A stretch of DNA of 64,000 nucleotides from Salimicrobium humidisoli (lineage in GTDB: Bacteria; Bacillota; Bacilli; Bacillales; Halobacillaceae), in NCBI RefSeq assembly GCF_002295105.1, contig NZ_NSGH01000003.1:62001-126000 (forward strand). The letters run 5' to 3'. This document shows positions 33,309 through 41,814 of this stretch, piece after piece. The position numbers and the translations under genes were made by a program. Position 1 is the first letter of the stretch, and every line of letters begins with the position of its first letter. The notes under the pieces are model-generated. The model saw nothing but the letters and a program-made list of their open reading frames with translations. It had not been told where the DNA came from and searched no databases.

Positions 33309-35450
33309 ATGACCAAAGTCGTCATTTTAGCGGAAAAACCTTCCCAGGCGAAAGCGTACGCGGAAGCTTTTTCTGTTCAAACTAAAACGAAAACACATAT
33401 CCAGCTTAAACCGGATCCCATTTTTCCGGAGGGTGCGACCATTACGTGGGGAGTGGGCCATCTTGTGGAACTGAAAGAACCGCAGGATTACAGGAAAGAA
33501 TGGAAGAAATGGAAGCTTGAGGAGCTTCCGATAGTACCGGAAATATTCCAGGAGAAAGTGGCGAAAGGAAAGTGGGAACAGTTCCAGGCGGTGAAACGGC
33601 TGTTTAAGCAGGCGGATGTCATTGTGAACGCTGCCGATGTGGACCGGGAAGGATCGAATATCTTTTACAGTATCTACAAACTGACAGGTGTGAAAAAGCC
33701 TGTGAAACGTCTGTGGATCAACTCCCTCGAGAAAGACGAAGTGAGGGAAGGGTTCCGTCAGTTGCAGAATAATGAGAAAGACAGACGTATGTTTGAAGAA
33801 GCGAAAGCGAGACAAATCAGTGACTGGCTCGTCGGAATGAACGCAAGCCGGCTATTTACGCTGCATCTTCAGAAGAAAGGGTTCGGCAGCCATTTATCCA
33901 TCGGCCGGGTCCAGTCTCCGACCGTCTACCTCATTTACCAGCGGCATAAAGAAATCGAACAATTCGTCCCCGAACCTTTCTACCAGATAGAAGGATTGTT
34001 CCAGGCGGAAAAAGGGTCGTACAAAGGCCTTGCCAAAATAAAAGAAAAAGACAAAGCGAAAGTGCAGGCGCTCATGAAGGAGCACAATCTTAAAGAAGAT
34101 ACGTACAGAGGTACAGTGCGGAAAGTGGAGAAGAAGGAAAAGCGTATCAGGTCGCCTAAACTTCATTCTTTATCCACCCTTCAAAGCGTAGCGAACCGTA
34201 TGTGGAAATACCCTCCTGCCAAAGTACTGAAAATCGCCCAGCAGCTTTACGAGAAAAAACTGTTGTCCTACCCGAGAACGGACTGTAATTTCATCACAAT
34301 GGGCGAGTTCAATTACTTAGTGAAGAAGGTGGATGATTATCAGCAGGTACTCGGAACCAGCTTCACACCGGCTACATTAAAGCCCGATAAACGGTACGTG
34401 AACGGGGCGAAAGTAGAAGAACACTACGCAATCATCCCCACCAGAACGACCCCTACGGCGAAGAAACTGGAAGGACTCAGCCGGGAAGAAAGGAACATCT
34501 ACAACGAAGTGCTCGCAGTGACACTCGGGATGTTTCATAGAAATCATGTATATGAAGAAACGAAAATTCATACAGATGTTCATGGGCTCGTGTTCTTTTC
34601 CACAGGCAAAAGGGAAGTGGATGCAGGCTGGAAAGAGCTGTTTCCGAAACAGAAGAGAAAAGAAGAAATGCTGCCGGAGGTGAAAGAAGGGGAAGAACCG
34701 GAAGCCGAAGTCCATATAAAAGAAAGTATGACTCAGCCGCCAAAACCGTATACCGAAGGACAGCTGATCACGATGATGAAAACTGCCGGAAAGACAGTGG
34801 AGGATGAGGGAGATGTGGAAATATTGAAAGAAGTGGAAGGACTGGGTACAGAAGCGACCAGGTCGGGTATTATCGAGACGATTAAGAAACAGAATTATAT
34901 TTCCGTTACGAAAAACAACGTGGCCATTACTGATAAAGGAATTATGCTGTGTGAGGCCATCGAAGGGACGCTTCTATCCAGTCCGTCCATGACCGCAAAA
35001 TGGGAAGCGTACTTACGGAAAATCGGTGAGGGGGAAGGTTCGAAACAGACCTTCATAGATAATACGGAGAAGTTCATCAGAAAGCTGATGAAAGAAGCAC
35101 CTTCCTCCCTTGAAAAAGTACAGCTGAGAGATATCGGGGAAAGGAAGAAGAAATGGAACGAACCCATCGTCACCTGCCCGTCCTGTAAGACCGGGGCAAT
35201 CGTGGACCGTTATAAGTTTTATGCCTGTTCCGGTTATAAAGATGGATGCAACGTAACTTTCCCGAAACGTCTTGCCGGAAAAACGCTTACGGAAAACATG
35301 ATAAAAACGTTGTGTGAAAAGAAAAAGACGAAAGTGCTGAAAGGGTTCAAAAGCAAAAATAAGAAAACGTTCAGTACAGCACTGACGCTGGATGAGGATT
35401 ACAATATCAAATTCGATTTCGGCGTCCCTGCCAAAAATAAAACAAAATGA
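33309..35450 (+). CDS. topB: DNA topoisomerase III
   Basis: The 713-residue type IA topoisomerase relaxes and decatenates DNA. It has the N-terminal TOPRIM domain (VVILAEKPSQAKAYAEAF; NAADVDREGSNIF), the catalytic Tyr in KKLLSYPRTDCNF and the conserved MKTAGKTVEDE and LGTEATRSGII blocks. The C-terminal part has two cysteines of a degenerate zinc element (VTCPSCKTGAIV, FYACSGYKDGC). Length and order match TopB of Bacillus. It is monocistronic with a strong terminator. Confidence 0.96.
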   Translation: MTKVVILAEKPSQAKAYAEAFSVQTKTKTHIQLKPDPIFPEGATITWGVGHLVELKEPQDYRKEWKKWKLEELPIVPEIFQEKVAKGKWEQFQAVKRLFKQADVIVNAADVDREGSNIFYSIYKLTGVKKPVKRLWINSLEKDEVREGFRQLQNNEKDRRMFEEAKARQISDWLVGMNASRLFTLHLQKKGFGSHLSIGRVQSPTVYLIYQRHKEIEQFVPEPFYQIEGLFQAEKGSYKGLAKIKEKDKAKVQALMKEHNLKEDTYRGTVRKVEKKEKRIRSPKLHSLSTLQSVANRMWKYPPAKVLKIAQQLYEKKLLSYPRTDCNFITMGEFNYLVKKVDDYQQVLGTSFTPATLKPDKRYVNGAKVEEHYAIIPTRTTPTAKKLEGLSREERNIYNEVLAVTLGMFHRNHVYEETKIHTDVHGLVFFSTGKREVDAGWKELFPKQKRKEEMLPEVKEGEEPEAEVHIKESMTQPPKPYTEGQLITMMKTAGKTVEDEGDVEILKEVEGLGTEATRSGIIETIKKQNYISVTKNNVAITDKGIMLCEAIEGTLLSSPSMTAKWEAYLRKIGEGEGSKQTFIDNTEKFIRKLMKEAPSSLEKVQLRDIGERKKKWNEPIVTCPSCKTGAIVDRYKFYACSGYKDGCNVTFPKRLAGKTLTENMIKTLCEKKKTKVLKGFKSKNKKTFSTALTLDEDYNIKFDFGVPAKNKTK

Positions 35451-35455
35451 ATGTC

Positions 35456-35492
35456 GAAAAGGCCGGATCTCAAGGAGAGAACCGGCCTTTTC
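35456..35492. terminator. Terminator after topB, possibly bidirectional
   Basis: GAAAAGGCCGG pairs with CCGGCCTTTTC, with an inner TCTC/GAGA stem. It lies between convergent genes and ends with T on one side and A on the other. Confidence 0.85.
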
Positions 35493-35501
35493 AGGTGGAG
35501 A

Positions 35502-35876
35502 TCAATTCATAATGACAGAACCCTGCAGCAGTTCGGGTTTGGCACCGAGAATCATTAGGAAGACAGTGGAATCACTGATGTTTTCGTATTTTTTCAGCAG
35601 CTGTTTCAGTTCGTCGATGTCAGGATGCTCCTTCAGTTTCTGCACTTCCTCCTGATACAGACTCAGTACGGAAGTGCGGAGAAATTTAGGCGCATATTTC
35701 GGCAGTTCTTCATTCTTTATGAGAGATGCCATATAACCGTATTTCAACTGCAGTTGTCTTGTCAGGCTGACTACGTGTACGAGCTGTTCACCAAGATCGG
35801 GATAGGCCCGCTGGAGGTCGTCAACATCTCTTTTCACTTTATATAACTGGTTCAATCCTGCCACCATGTGTGTCAT
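35502..35876 (-). CDS. Uncharacterised helical cytosolic protein (124 aa)
   Basis: I chose ATG 35876 because AAAGGGGTG precedes it by 8 nt; it overlaps the stop of the thioesterase gene (TAATG), which implies coupling. The product (MTHMVAGLNQLYKVKRDVDD) is mostly helical with charged heptad-like stretches such as EVQKLKEHPDIDELKQLLKKY. No known motif is evident. It may assist or be regulated with the thioesterase, but no function can be given. Confidence 0.75.
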   Translation of the reverse strand: MTHMVAGLNQLYKVKRDVDDLQRAYPDLGEQLVHVVSLTRQLQLKYGYMASLIKNEELPKYAPKFLRTSVLSLYQEEVQKLKEHPDIDELKQLLKKYENISDSTVFLMILGAKPELLQGSVIMN

Positions 35877-36415
35877 TATACGTGCACCCCTTTTTCCCAT
35901 GGTTTCTCGAGACCGATGATTTCAGTGAGTTCCTTACTGTGCTGTTTCCTTATACGGCGGCGCTCCGCTCTTTCTTTCCCGGATTCATAAAGAAACTTTT
36001 CTTCTTCGGTTTCCGGAACGAGACGGGGCACGGTTATCGGTTTTTTATTGTCGTCGAGGGCAACGAAAGTAAGGAATGCCGTTGCCGCCATGCGACGCTC
36101 TCCGGTAATCATATCTTCCGCAATGACTTTACAGAAGATTTCCATCGACTTGTTACCTGTATAAGAAACGTATGATTCGACACAGACAGAGTCCGTCTGA
36201 TGTATCGGGTGAAGAAAGTCGATGGAATCCGTCGAGGCAGTGACACATTCTTTAGCCCGGGCATATCTGCGGGCGGAGAGTGTTGCGTTATTGTCCAATT
36301 TTTTCATAAGAGTCCCGCCGAAAAGTGTATTATAGTTATTCAGGTCATTGATCATCACCTGATCGGTATTTACGATTAAACTTTCTTTTGGATGTTTCGT
36401 TTCCATATGATTCAT
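35876..36415 (-). CDS. Acyl-CoA thioesterase, hotdog fold (YkhA-like)
   Basis: The 179-residue protein has one hotdog domain of the ACOT/YciA type: the catalytic region DLNNYNTLFGGTLMKKLDNNATLSARRYA, then STDSIDFLHPI and VESYVSYTGNKSMEIFCKV. It hydrolyses acyl-CoA to free acid and CoA in the cytosol. A start three codons later at 36406 has a comparable ribosome site. The C-terminal 40 residues are charged and may be disordered. A cre-like palindrome TGAAAATGTTTTCA (36519-36532) lies about 104 nt upstream. Confidence 0.9.
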   Translation of the reverse strand: MNHMETKHPKESLIVNTDQVMINDLNNYNTLFGGTLMKKLDNNATLSARRYARAKECVTASTDSIDFLHPIHQTDSVCVESYVSYTGNKSMEIFCKVIAEDMITGERRMAATAFLTFVALDDNKKPITVPRLVPETEEEKFLYESGKERAERRRIRKQHSKELTEIIGLEKPWEKGVHV

Positions 36416-36518
36416 TCCTTCTTTCCTGTTTGGTCAATTCGTTGATAAACCAAGTGTACGCCCGTTTCCGGGGGAAAGTGAAATAGAAATATATCATCTG
36501 TTACATAGATAATGTCTA

Positions 36519-36532
36519 TGAAAATGTTTTCA
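36519..36532 (-). promoter_or_regulatory. cre-like palindrome upstream of the thioesterase operon
   Basis: TGAAAATGTTTTCA matches the CcpA consensus TGWAANCGNTNWCA except for T instead of C at the central CG. It is upstream of the minus-strand thioesterase gene, so catabolite control is possible. Low confidence. Confidence 0.35.
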
Positions 36533-36570
36533 TCCATGCGTGTCAGGAATGCGAGCCATGAATTAGAGCA

Positions 36571-36618
36571 CAAAAAAACGGACAGGAGAGAAATCGATTC
36601 GATGTCTGTCCTGTCCGT
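36571..36618 (-). terminator. Terminator of the LysR regulator gene
   Basis: Read on the minus strand, ACGGACAGGA and TCCTGTCCGT form a 10-bp stem with a 21-nt loop, followed by TTTTTTTG. It lies 16 nt past the LysR stop. Confidence 0.88.
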
Positions 36619-36633
36619 CAGATGTACCGTGTT

Positions 36634-37524
36634 TCAGGAGGAGTTCTCGATAAGTCTTTCCTGAGTGAAACGGAGCCACTCTCTGGTAGCGTAAGATAAA
36701 TAGTGGTTCTTTCTCCATATTAGACCGACGTTCCACTCGAGGGAAGGATTGCGTATCTTGACGAGCCGGAGGTCTTCCTTCAGTAAATTAGCGACACTGT
36801 AGGGCAATATGGAAATACCGAGACCCGAAGTGATCATTTTACCGATGAAATCCCATTGGGACGTCTCCGAAATCGTTTTCGGAACAAACCCTGCTGACAG
36901 GCATGCTTCGTGGATACGCTCATACAGGGCGAAATCTCTGTTGAAAGTGATGAAATCGTCATCCTTCAGTTCCTCCAGGTCTATTCTTTTCCTCCCGGCC
37001 AGAGGGTGGGAAGCGGGAAGAACCGCTTTCAACTCTTCTTTGATAAAAGAGAAAGTGTCGAATTCCTCTTCCTCCGGGGGAAGGACGGCTATACCTGCAT
37101 CGAGGTGCTCATTTAGGATATCCTCTTCGATTTTTTTCGTGCCATTTTCAATCAGCTCGAAAGTGATGTGCGGGTGCACCTGATGGAACTCTCCGAGGAT
37201 TCCGATGAATAATTCTGCATCAAGAATCGGAGGGAGGCCGATTCTTATATGCCCTTTCTGCAGACCTATCAGGTCATCGAGTTCCGTCTGCAGGTTTTCG
37301 GAAGCTTTTACTATCGTTTTTGCTTTGTCATAAATGGCCCGTCCGGCATCAGTAAGTACCAGCTGTTTGCGGGACCGGTCAAACAATTCGACGCCCAGTT
37401 CCATTTCAAGGTTTTTGATCATTTTACTGATGGTGGGCTGAGTCACGTACAGATGCTCCGCAGCGCGTGTGAAGCTTTCGAACCGGGTGACTTCAATAAA
37501 GTACGTAAGATGTCTGATATCCAT
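36634..37524 (-). CDS. LysR family transcriptional regulator, CidR-like
   Basis: I chose ATG 37524 (MDIRHLTYFIEV) because CAGGTGA precedes it; the upstream TTG lacks a good site. The N-terminal winged helix TRAAEHLYVTQPTISKMIKNLEMELGVELFDR is typical, followed by the periplasmic-protein-like effector domain from residue 90. The sequence pattern, with LTYFIEV, SFTRAAEHLYVTQPTISKM and the GHIRIGLPP linker, resembles CidR/YwbI, which activates cidAB homologues in response to acetate. Here cidAB lies about 13 kb upstream. The target could equally be something else. Confidence 0.88.
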   Translation of the reverse strand: MDIRHLTYFIEVTRFESFTRAAEHLYVTQPTISKMIKNLEMELGVELFDRSRKQLVLTDAGRAIYDKAKTIVKASENLQTELDDLIGLQKGHIRIGLPPILDAELFIGILGEFHQVHPHITFELIENGTKKIEEDILNEHLDAGIAVLPPEEEEFDTFSFIKEELKAVLPASHPLAGRKRIDLEELKDDDFITFNRDFALYERIHEACLSAGFVPKTISETSQWDFIGKMITSGLGISILPYSVANLLKEDLRLVKIRNPSLEWNVGLIWRKNHYLSYATREWLRFTQERLIENSS

Positions 37525-37576
37525 AGATTCACCTGTTTTCTCCAAGTTTTATGTAAAATTGTATCACAGTCGTCAT

Positions 37577-37624
37577 AAAACATGCCTGACCTTCGCTTTT
37601 GCGGCGGGAGATCAGGCATGTTTT
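37577..37624 (-). terminator. Terminator of the BCCT transporter gene
   Basis: Read on the minus strand, CATGCCTGA pairs with TCAGGCATG around a 22-nt loop and is followed by TTTTATG. It lies just past the BCCT stop. Confidence 0.75.
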
Positions 37625-37629
37625 CCTTA

Positions 37630-39144
37630 TCAGACAGCTTTATTTTCTTTCTTTCTCTTTCTTTTTGGGGAAACTTCCCGGCTGGCAGCTTTATAGAAGG
37701 AATATCCCATCATAAGTACAACGATGGAAAAAGGGAAGGCAGCTATAATGAGAACGTTCTGCAGACCCTGGGTCCCTCCGAAGTAGGTGATAATCGCAGC
37801 CATGGCAGAAAGTGTGAGACCCCATACGATTTTCACACGTCCGCCGGGTTCAAGGGAGCCTTCGGATGAAAGCATGCCGAGAACGAAGGTAGCCGAGTCT
37901 GCCGACGTAATGAAAAAGATGGCGATAACGACCAGTGTAATAAGCGACATGAAGAATCCGAGCGGATACTCGGCAAGCGTCGCAAACGTAGCAGTTTCCA
38001 TCGGATAGTCCGAAATAGTCGCAAGGCCGCTCTGTTCCACTTCGAGTGCAGAGACACCGAAAACAGTGAAGAACACGAAGCAGATGATGGACGGAACGAA
38101 CAGAACTCCGAGCATGAATTCTTTAATGGTACGGCCGCGCGAAATCCGGGCAATGAAAATCCCTACAAATGGGGACCAGGAGATCCACCATGCCCAGTAG
38201 AAAATCGTCCAGCTGTCGATCCACGTTCTGTTTTCTTCATTCATCGGGGCAATGCGGAAACTCATGTCGAAGAAGTTGGCTACGTAGCCTCCGATGGAAG
38301 CGGTGAACATATTCATGATGTAAAGGGTCGGACCTATAATCAACAGGAGGATCATAAGGGCGACACCCAGGATCATATTGATATTACTCAAGTATTTAAT
38401 ACCTTTACTCACGCCGGACCAGGCAGAAAATATGAAAAGTACTGTAGCGACTACAAGTATGATCAGCTGCACCCAGTAATTACCGGGAGCGTCGAACAGA
38501 AAAGCAAGTCCCTGGTTTATCTGTGCCGTACCGAAACCGAGAGTTGCAGCCACGCCTGTGACAGTAGCAACAATCGCCAGCGTATCGATGACTTTTCCAA
38601 GAGTTCCTTTCATCCTGTCCTCACCGAAAATCGGTGTCAGAGTGGCGCTGATTAATCCAGGATAATCTTTGTGGAACTTGAAATAGGCAAGCACTAGGGC
38701 CACGAGCGCATAAATCGCCCAGGCATGCAGCCCCCAGTGGAAAAATGAAAAGCGGAGGGAATCCATGATTGCCTGTTCACTTCCGGGTTCTGCGGTCGGG
38801 CTGTTATTGAAAGCGTGGGATATCGGCTCGGCCGTTGTCCAGAACACAAGCCCCATCCCCATACCGGCACTGAAAAGCATGGCGAACCAGGAGGCCAGCC
38901 CGAATTCCGGTTTTTCATCCTGCTTTCCGAGTTTTATGTGGGAAAAACGTGAAAAAATGAGGTACACACAGAAGGCGAGCATTATCATAACAATAAGCAG
39001 GTAATACCAACCGAACCTGGTCGAGATGAATGAGGTGGTTTCAGCAGTCACCGTTTTCAGATTTTCAGGACCGATTACGCCCCAGATCACGAATATCAAA
39101 CATACGATAATACCATACCAGAATACCGAAGATACCTTTTTCAT
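37630..39144 (-). CDS. BCCT family betaine/carnitine/choline transporter (OpuD/BetL-like)
   Basis: The 504-residue protein has 12 transmembrane helices. It shows the BCCT substrate-binding tryptophan signature in WTIFYWAWWISWSPFVGIFIARISRGRTIKEF (long conserved helix 8-loop) and the GMGMGLVFWTTAEPI segment of helix 4 with glycine-rich GMGMG. The C-terminal tail is short and basic (KRKRKKENKAV), as in osmotically sensed carriers. It imports glycine betaine or related osmoprotectants using Na+. The gene is single, with its own terminator and a long inverted repeat in the promoter region. Confidence 0.93.
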   Translation of the reverse strand: MKKVSSVFWYGIIVCLIFVIWGVIGPENLKTVTAETTSFISTRFGWYYLLIVMIMLAFCVYLIFSRFSHIKLGKQDEKPEFGLASWFAMLFSAGMGMGLVFWTTAEPISHAFNNSPTAEPGSEQAIMDSLRFSFFHWGLHAWAIYALVALVLAYFKFHKDYPGLISATLTPIFGEDRMKGTLGKVIDTLAIVATVTGVAATLGFGTAQINQGLAFLFDAPGNYWVQLIILVVATVLFIFSAWSGVSKGIKYLSNINMILGVALMILLLIIGPTLYIMNMFTASIGGYVANFFDMSFRIAPMNEENRTWIDSWTIFYWAWWISWSPFVGIFIARISRGRTIKEFMLGVLFVPSIICFVFFTVFGVSALEVEQSGLATISDYPMETATFATLAEYPLGFFMSLITLVVIAIFFITSADSATFVLGMLSSEGSLEPGGRVKIVWGLTLSAMAAIITYFGGTQGLQNVLIIAAFPFSIVVLMMGYSFYKAASREVSPKRKRKKENKAV

Positions 39145-39162
39145 AAAACCGCTCCTTATGTA

Positions 39163-39210
39163 ATTTAGTATAAAAACTTCCCGGAGTAAGAACAGTTACT
39201 TATACTAAAT
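39163..39210 (-). promoter_or_regulatory. Inverted repeat around the BCCT gene promoter region
   Basis: ATTTAGTATAA (39163-39173) and its exact reverse complement TTATACTAAAT (39200-39210) are separated by 26 nt and lie 19-66 nt upstream of the start codon. The arms resemble -10 boxes (TATACT), so this may be both promoter and repressor site. The spacing suits a DNA loop or two operator half-sites, or a 5' UTR hairpin. Confidence 0.5.
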
Positions 39211-39370
39211 AAAAATTGACATTTTTGCAAATTTATATAAAAGTTTAACGCTCAGTGCCGGTGTTTTACCTTACCCTTATGACAATTGTGTCAAACCGGT
39301 TACAATTGTATTTTTTGGGTTAGTTCCGTTCATAAAAGGGAACAATATTAGTAAGAAGGAGGTGGGGTCC

Positions 39371-39556
39371 GTGTGGTGGTTTACCATTGGAATGTCGGTG
39401 CTTGGAGGACTGATTGCACTTACTGCTGTTTTCGATAAGAAGAACAAAAATGATTCCTACAGTCACTATGATAACGAAGAGACTGTGGAAGAATTTTATC
39501 GCGAGCATGGGGCGGTCAGTAAGGCGGAGGATCCGGAATATACTAAATACTTCTGA
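39371..39556 (+). CDS. Small membrane protein, single transmembrane helix (61 aa)
   Basis: The GTG start follows AAGAAGGAGGTGGGG. The product has one N-terminal transmembrane helix (WWFTIGMSVLGGLIALTAVF) and a soluble acidic tail (DNEETVEEFYREHGAVSKAEDPEYTKYF). It has its own promoter region and a strong terminator at 39565-39600, so it is expressed on its own. I do not recognise a family; function unknown. Confidence 0.72.
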   Translation: MWWFTIGMSVLGGLIALTAVFDKKNKNDSYSHYDNEETVEEFYREHGAVSKAEDPEYTKYF

Positions 39557-39564
39557 CGGAGGCA

Positions 39565-39600
39565 CCGGCATACGTGAATCGTATGCCGGCTTATTTTTTT
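39565..39600 (+). terminator. Terminator after the small membrane protein
   Basis: CCGGCATACG and CGTATGCCGG pair around TGAAT and are followed by TTATTTTTTT. Confidence 0.88.
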
Positions 39601-39603
39601 AAT

Positions 39604-39641
39604 AAAAAAATCGCCTCCCCTGTATAGAGTGAGACGATTTC
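39604..39641 (-). terminator. Terminator after rlmN
   Basis: Read on the minus strand, AAATCGTCTC pairs with GAGGCGATTT and is followed by T residues. It lies just past the rlmN stop. Confidence 0.75.
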
Positions 39642-39647
39642 TTCCGC

Positions 39648-40739
39648 TTAGACTCCCGCTTTTTCTTTCTTTCCTTTTTTACGGGCTTTTTCTTTTTCGA
39701 TCTGTTTACTTCTGAGCTGGCCGCAGGCGGCATCGATATCGGTACCGTGTTCAGTACGGACCCCGCACTTGATTCCCCTGTCCATCAGAGTCTGGTAGAA
39801 GTTCAATATAGCTTCTTTGTCACTCCGCTCATAAGGGTTGTCGGCGACAGGGTTGTAAGGGATAAGGTTGACGTAAGACAAATGTTTCTTATCCATAAGC
39901 AGGTCCGCCAGCTGATGCGCTTCTTTCACGTGGTCATTGACATCTTTTAACAGAATGTATTCGAACGTGATACGCCGGTTCGTCTTTTCCAGATAGTAAT
40001 CGATGGCAGGCATCAGTTTCTCTAAAGGATAGGCCCGGTTAATCTTCATAATCTGGGTTCTCAGTTCGTTGTTCGGAGCATGGATGGAGAGGGCCAGGTT
40101 GATCTGGATGCCTTCATCTGCAAACTCATACATTTTCGGAGCAATTCCGCTTGTAGAAACGGTAATGTGACGGGCTCCGATGGAGAGACCTTTTTTATCA
40201 TTGACGACGTTGAGGAAGTCGATCAGGTTGTCGTAGTTATCGAACGGTTCCCCGATTCCCATCACTACGATATGACTGACGCGCTCGCCTTTTTGTTTTC
40301 CGTCGAGGTCATGCTGGACTTTCATAATCTGTTCGGTGATTTCTCCTCCTGTAAGGTCGCGGTTTTTCCTGAGAACACCGCTGGCGCAGAAAGAGCAGCC
40401 GATATTGCAGCCGACCTGCGTCGTTACACATACGGACAGTCCGTAGTTAAAACGCATCAGCACCGTTTCAATAATATTTCCGTCATGAAGTTTAAACAGA
40501 TATTTGACAGTTCCGTCTTCGGATTCCTGTTTGATTTCTTCGGACAATGTTTCGATGGTGAAGTTTTCCTTAAGTACGTCTATGCAGGACTGGTTCACGT
40601 TTTTCATATCGTCGAAGTCCGTGACCCGTTTCTGATAGAGCCATTCCCACACCTGTTTCGAACGGAACTTTTTCTCGCCGTGGTCTACGAGCCAGTCCGT
40701 CAGCTGTTCGAACGTCAGTCCGTAAATAGATGTTTTCAT
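39648..40739 (-). CDS. rlmN: Dual-specificity 23S rRNA (A2503)/tRNA methyltransferase RlmN
   Basis: The 363-residue radical-SAM enzyme methylates C2 of A2503 in 23S rRNA and A37 of some tRNAs. It shows the [4Fe-4S] motif [11 protein letters not shown] (C-x3-C-x2-C), the conserved [14 protein letters not shown] and the second catalytic Cys near the end in IDAACGQLR. The N-terminal RlmN extension ([24 protein letters not shown]) helps RNA binding. A lysine-rich C-terminal tail is present. The length is normal. Confidence 0.96.
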   Translation of the reverse strand: MKTSIYGLTFEQLTDWLVDHGEKKFRSKQVWEWLYQKRVTDFDDMKNVNQSCIDVLKENFTIETLSEEIKQESEDGTVKYLFKLHDGNIIETVLMRFNYGLSVCVTTQVGCNIGCSFCASGVLRKNRDLTGGEITEQIMKVQHDLDGKQKGERVSHIVVMGIGEPFDNYDNLIDFLNVVNDKKGLSIGARHITVSTSGIAPKMYEFADEGIQINLALSIHAPNNELRTQIMKINRAYPLEKLMPAIDYYLEKTNRRITFEYILLKDVNDHVKEAHQLADLLMDKKHLSYVNLIPYNPVADNPYERSDKEAILNFYQTLMDRGIKCGVRTEHGTDIDAACGQLRSKQIEKEKARKKGKKEKAGV

Positions 40740-40936
40740 AAATACGCTCCTCGTTGTCTAAAATTCGCTATTCCCATAGTAAGGGATAGGGGAAACAGTT
40801 ACAAGATATATGTTTCATAAAGTCAAGCGGAAAGCTTTGAAGGACGCAGGAATGATTTGTGATAGTATGGGTGATGAAGAAACAGCGGAGGAGAGTATCG
40901 ACTGGAAACGTAATTCTATGCAGGTGGAGAGATGAC

Positions 40937-41308
40937 ATGATATATATATTTATAGCAGTTGCAGGGTTTGTCGGAGCAGTGCTCCGTTACATCACAGGGG
41001 AAGTTTTATTCAGGCCGGACACGATATTTCCTTTTGCGACACTCTTTATCAATTTAGTGGGCAGTTTCCTGCTTTCGTGGCTGATGTTTCATACGCTACC
41101 TATATCCGCCCAGTTAAAAAAAGCGATCGGCACCGGTGTGCTCGGGTCTTTCACCACTTTTTCCACTTTGAGCGCGGAAACAGTATCGCTGTTGCAGAGA
41201 GAGTTGTACGCTGTCGCCTTTTTATACATATCTCTTAGTTTCGCAGGCGGTACCATGGCGGCTATCGCGGGCAGTAAAGCGGGACCGGGGAAGGAGGGAG
41301 GAGTGTGA
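40937..41308 (+). CDS. crcB: Fluoride ion channel FluC/CrcB, subunit 1
   Basis: I chose ATG 40937 because AGGTGGAGAG precedes it; the longer frame has no ribosome site. The 123-residue protein has four transmembrane helices with the family motifs GAVLRYITG, NLVGSFLLSWLMF and GVLGSFTTFSTLSAE. CrcB forms dual-topology fluoride channels that protect the cell from fluoride. Two adjacent, related genes suggest a heterodimer with opposite orientations. They overlap by 4 nt. Confidence 0.92.
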   Translation: MIYIFIAVAGFVGAVLRYITGEVLFRPDTIFPFATLFINLVGSFLLSWLMFHTLPISAQLKKAIGTGVLGSFTTFSTLSAETVSLLQRELYAVAFLYISLSFAGGTMAAIAGSKAGPGKEGGV

Positions 41309-41664
41309 CGATTCTCTCTATCATTCTCGTCGGTCTGGGAGGGAGTGTCGGCGCCCTGCTGCGTTTTTTCTTCAGTGAAAAATGGAACAGCGCATCATTC
41401 CCTTCAGGCACGCTGGCCGTCAACTGGTTCGGAAGCTTTTTTTTAGGAGCACTTATCGGCGCCGGGTTTTCCGGACATCCATTCCTTTTTGCGGGCACTG
41501 GACTGGCAGGAGCGTTGACCACCTTCTCTACTATGCAGCTGGAAGGAATCACTTTTTATAAAAGGAACGAAAGAAAGAAGTTTCTTCTATATCAATTTAT
41601 AAGCTATACAGGCGGAATCGCTCTTGCCTGGGCAGGAATGTGGGCAGGGAGATTATTCCATTAG
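41305..41664 (+). CDS. crcB: Fluoride ion channel FluC/CrcB, subunit 2
   Basis: The GTG start overlaps the previous stop and follows AAGGAGGGAGGAG. The 119-residue four-helix protein has GGSVGALLRFFFSE, NWFGSFFLGALIGAG and GLAGALTTFSTMQLEG. It is the likely partner of the upstream CrcB. No fluoride riboswitch is recognisable upstream. Confidence 0.92.
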   Translation: MTILSIILVGLGGSVGALLRFFFSEKWNSASFPSGTLAVNWFGSFFLGALIGAGFSGHPFLFAGTGLAGALTTFSTMQLEGITFYKRNERKKFLLYQFISYTGGIALAWAGMWAGRLFH

Positions 41665-41814
41665 TGAGGAGATATTCTTTCTTTTCACTGCTCTTCATTT
41701 AGGGTATAGTGAAAGAAATGTAATTTCGGCCAGATGTGAACATAAGCAGCCTTAAGAAACAGAGGCATCAGGTCAGCTATATTTTTTATGGAGTTTTTTA
41801 AGGAGGAAGCTGTT

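Noticed and set aside
40740-40936. Possible fluoride riboswitch before the two crcB genes (GGGTGATGAAG at about 40869)
   Set aside because: The required GGAGATGGCATTCCTCC-like and GGCTGATGATGCC-like pieces are not present in order, so I do not call a riboswitch.
41665-41814. Mg2+ (M-box) or yybP-ykoY riboswitch before the CNNM/CorC gene
   Set aside because: The conserved M-box and yybP-ykoY core sequences are not present. Only an imperfect TTTCTTTTCACT/AGTGAAAGAAA pairing is seen.
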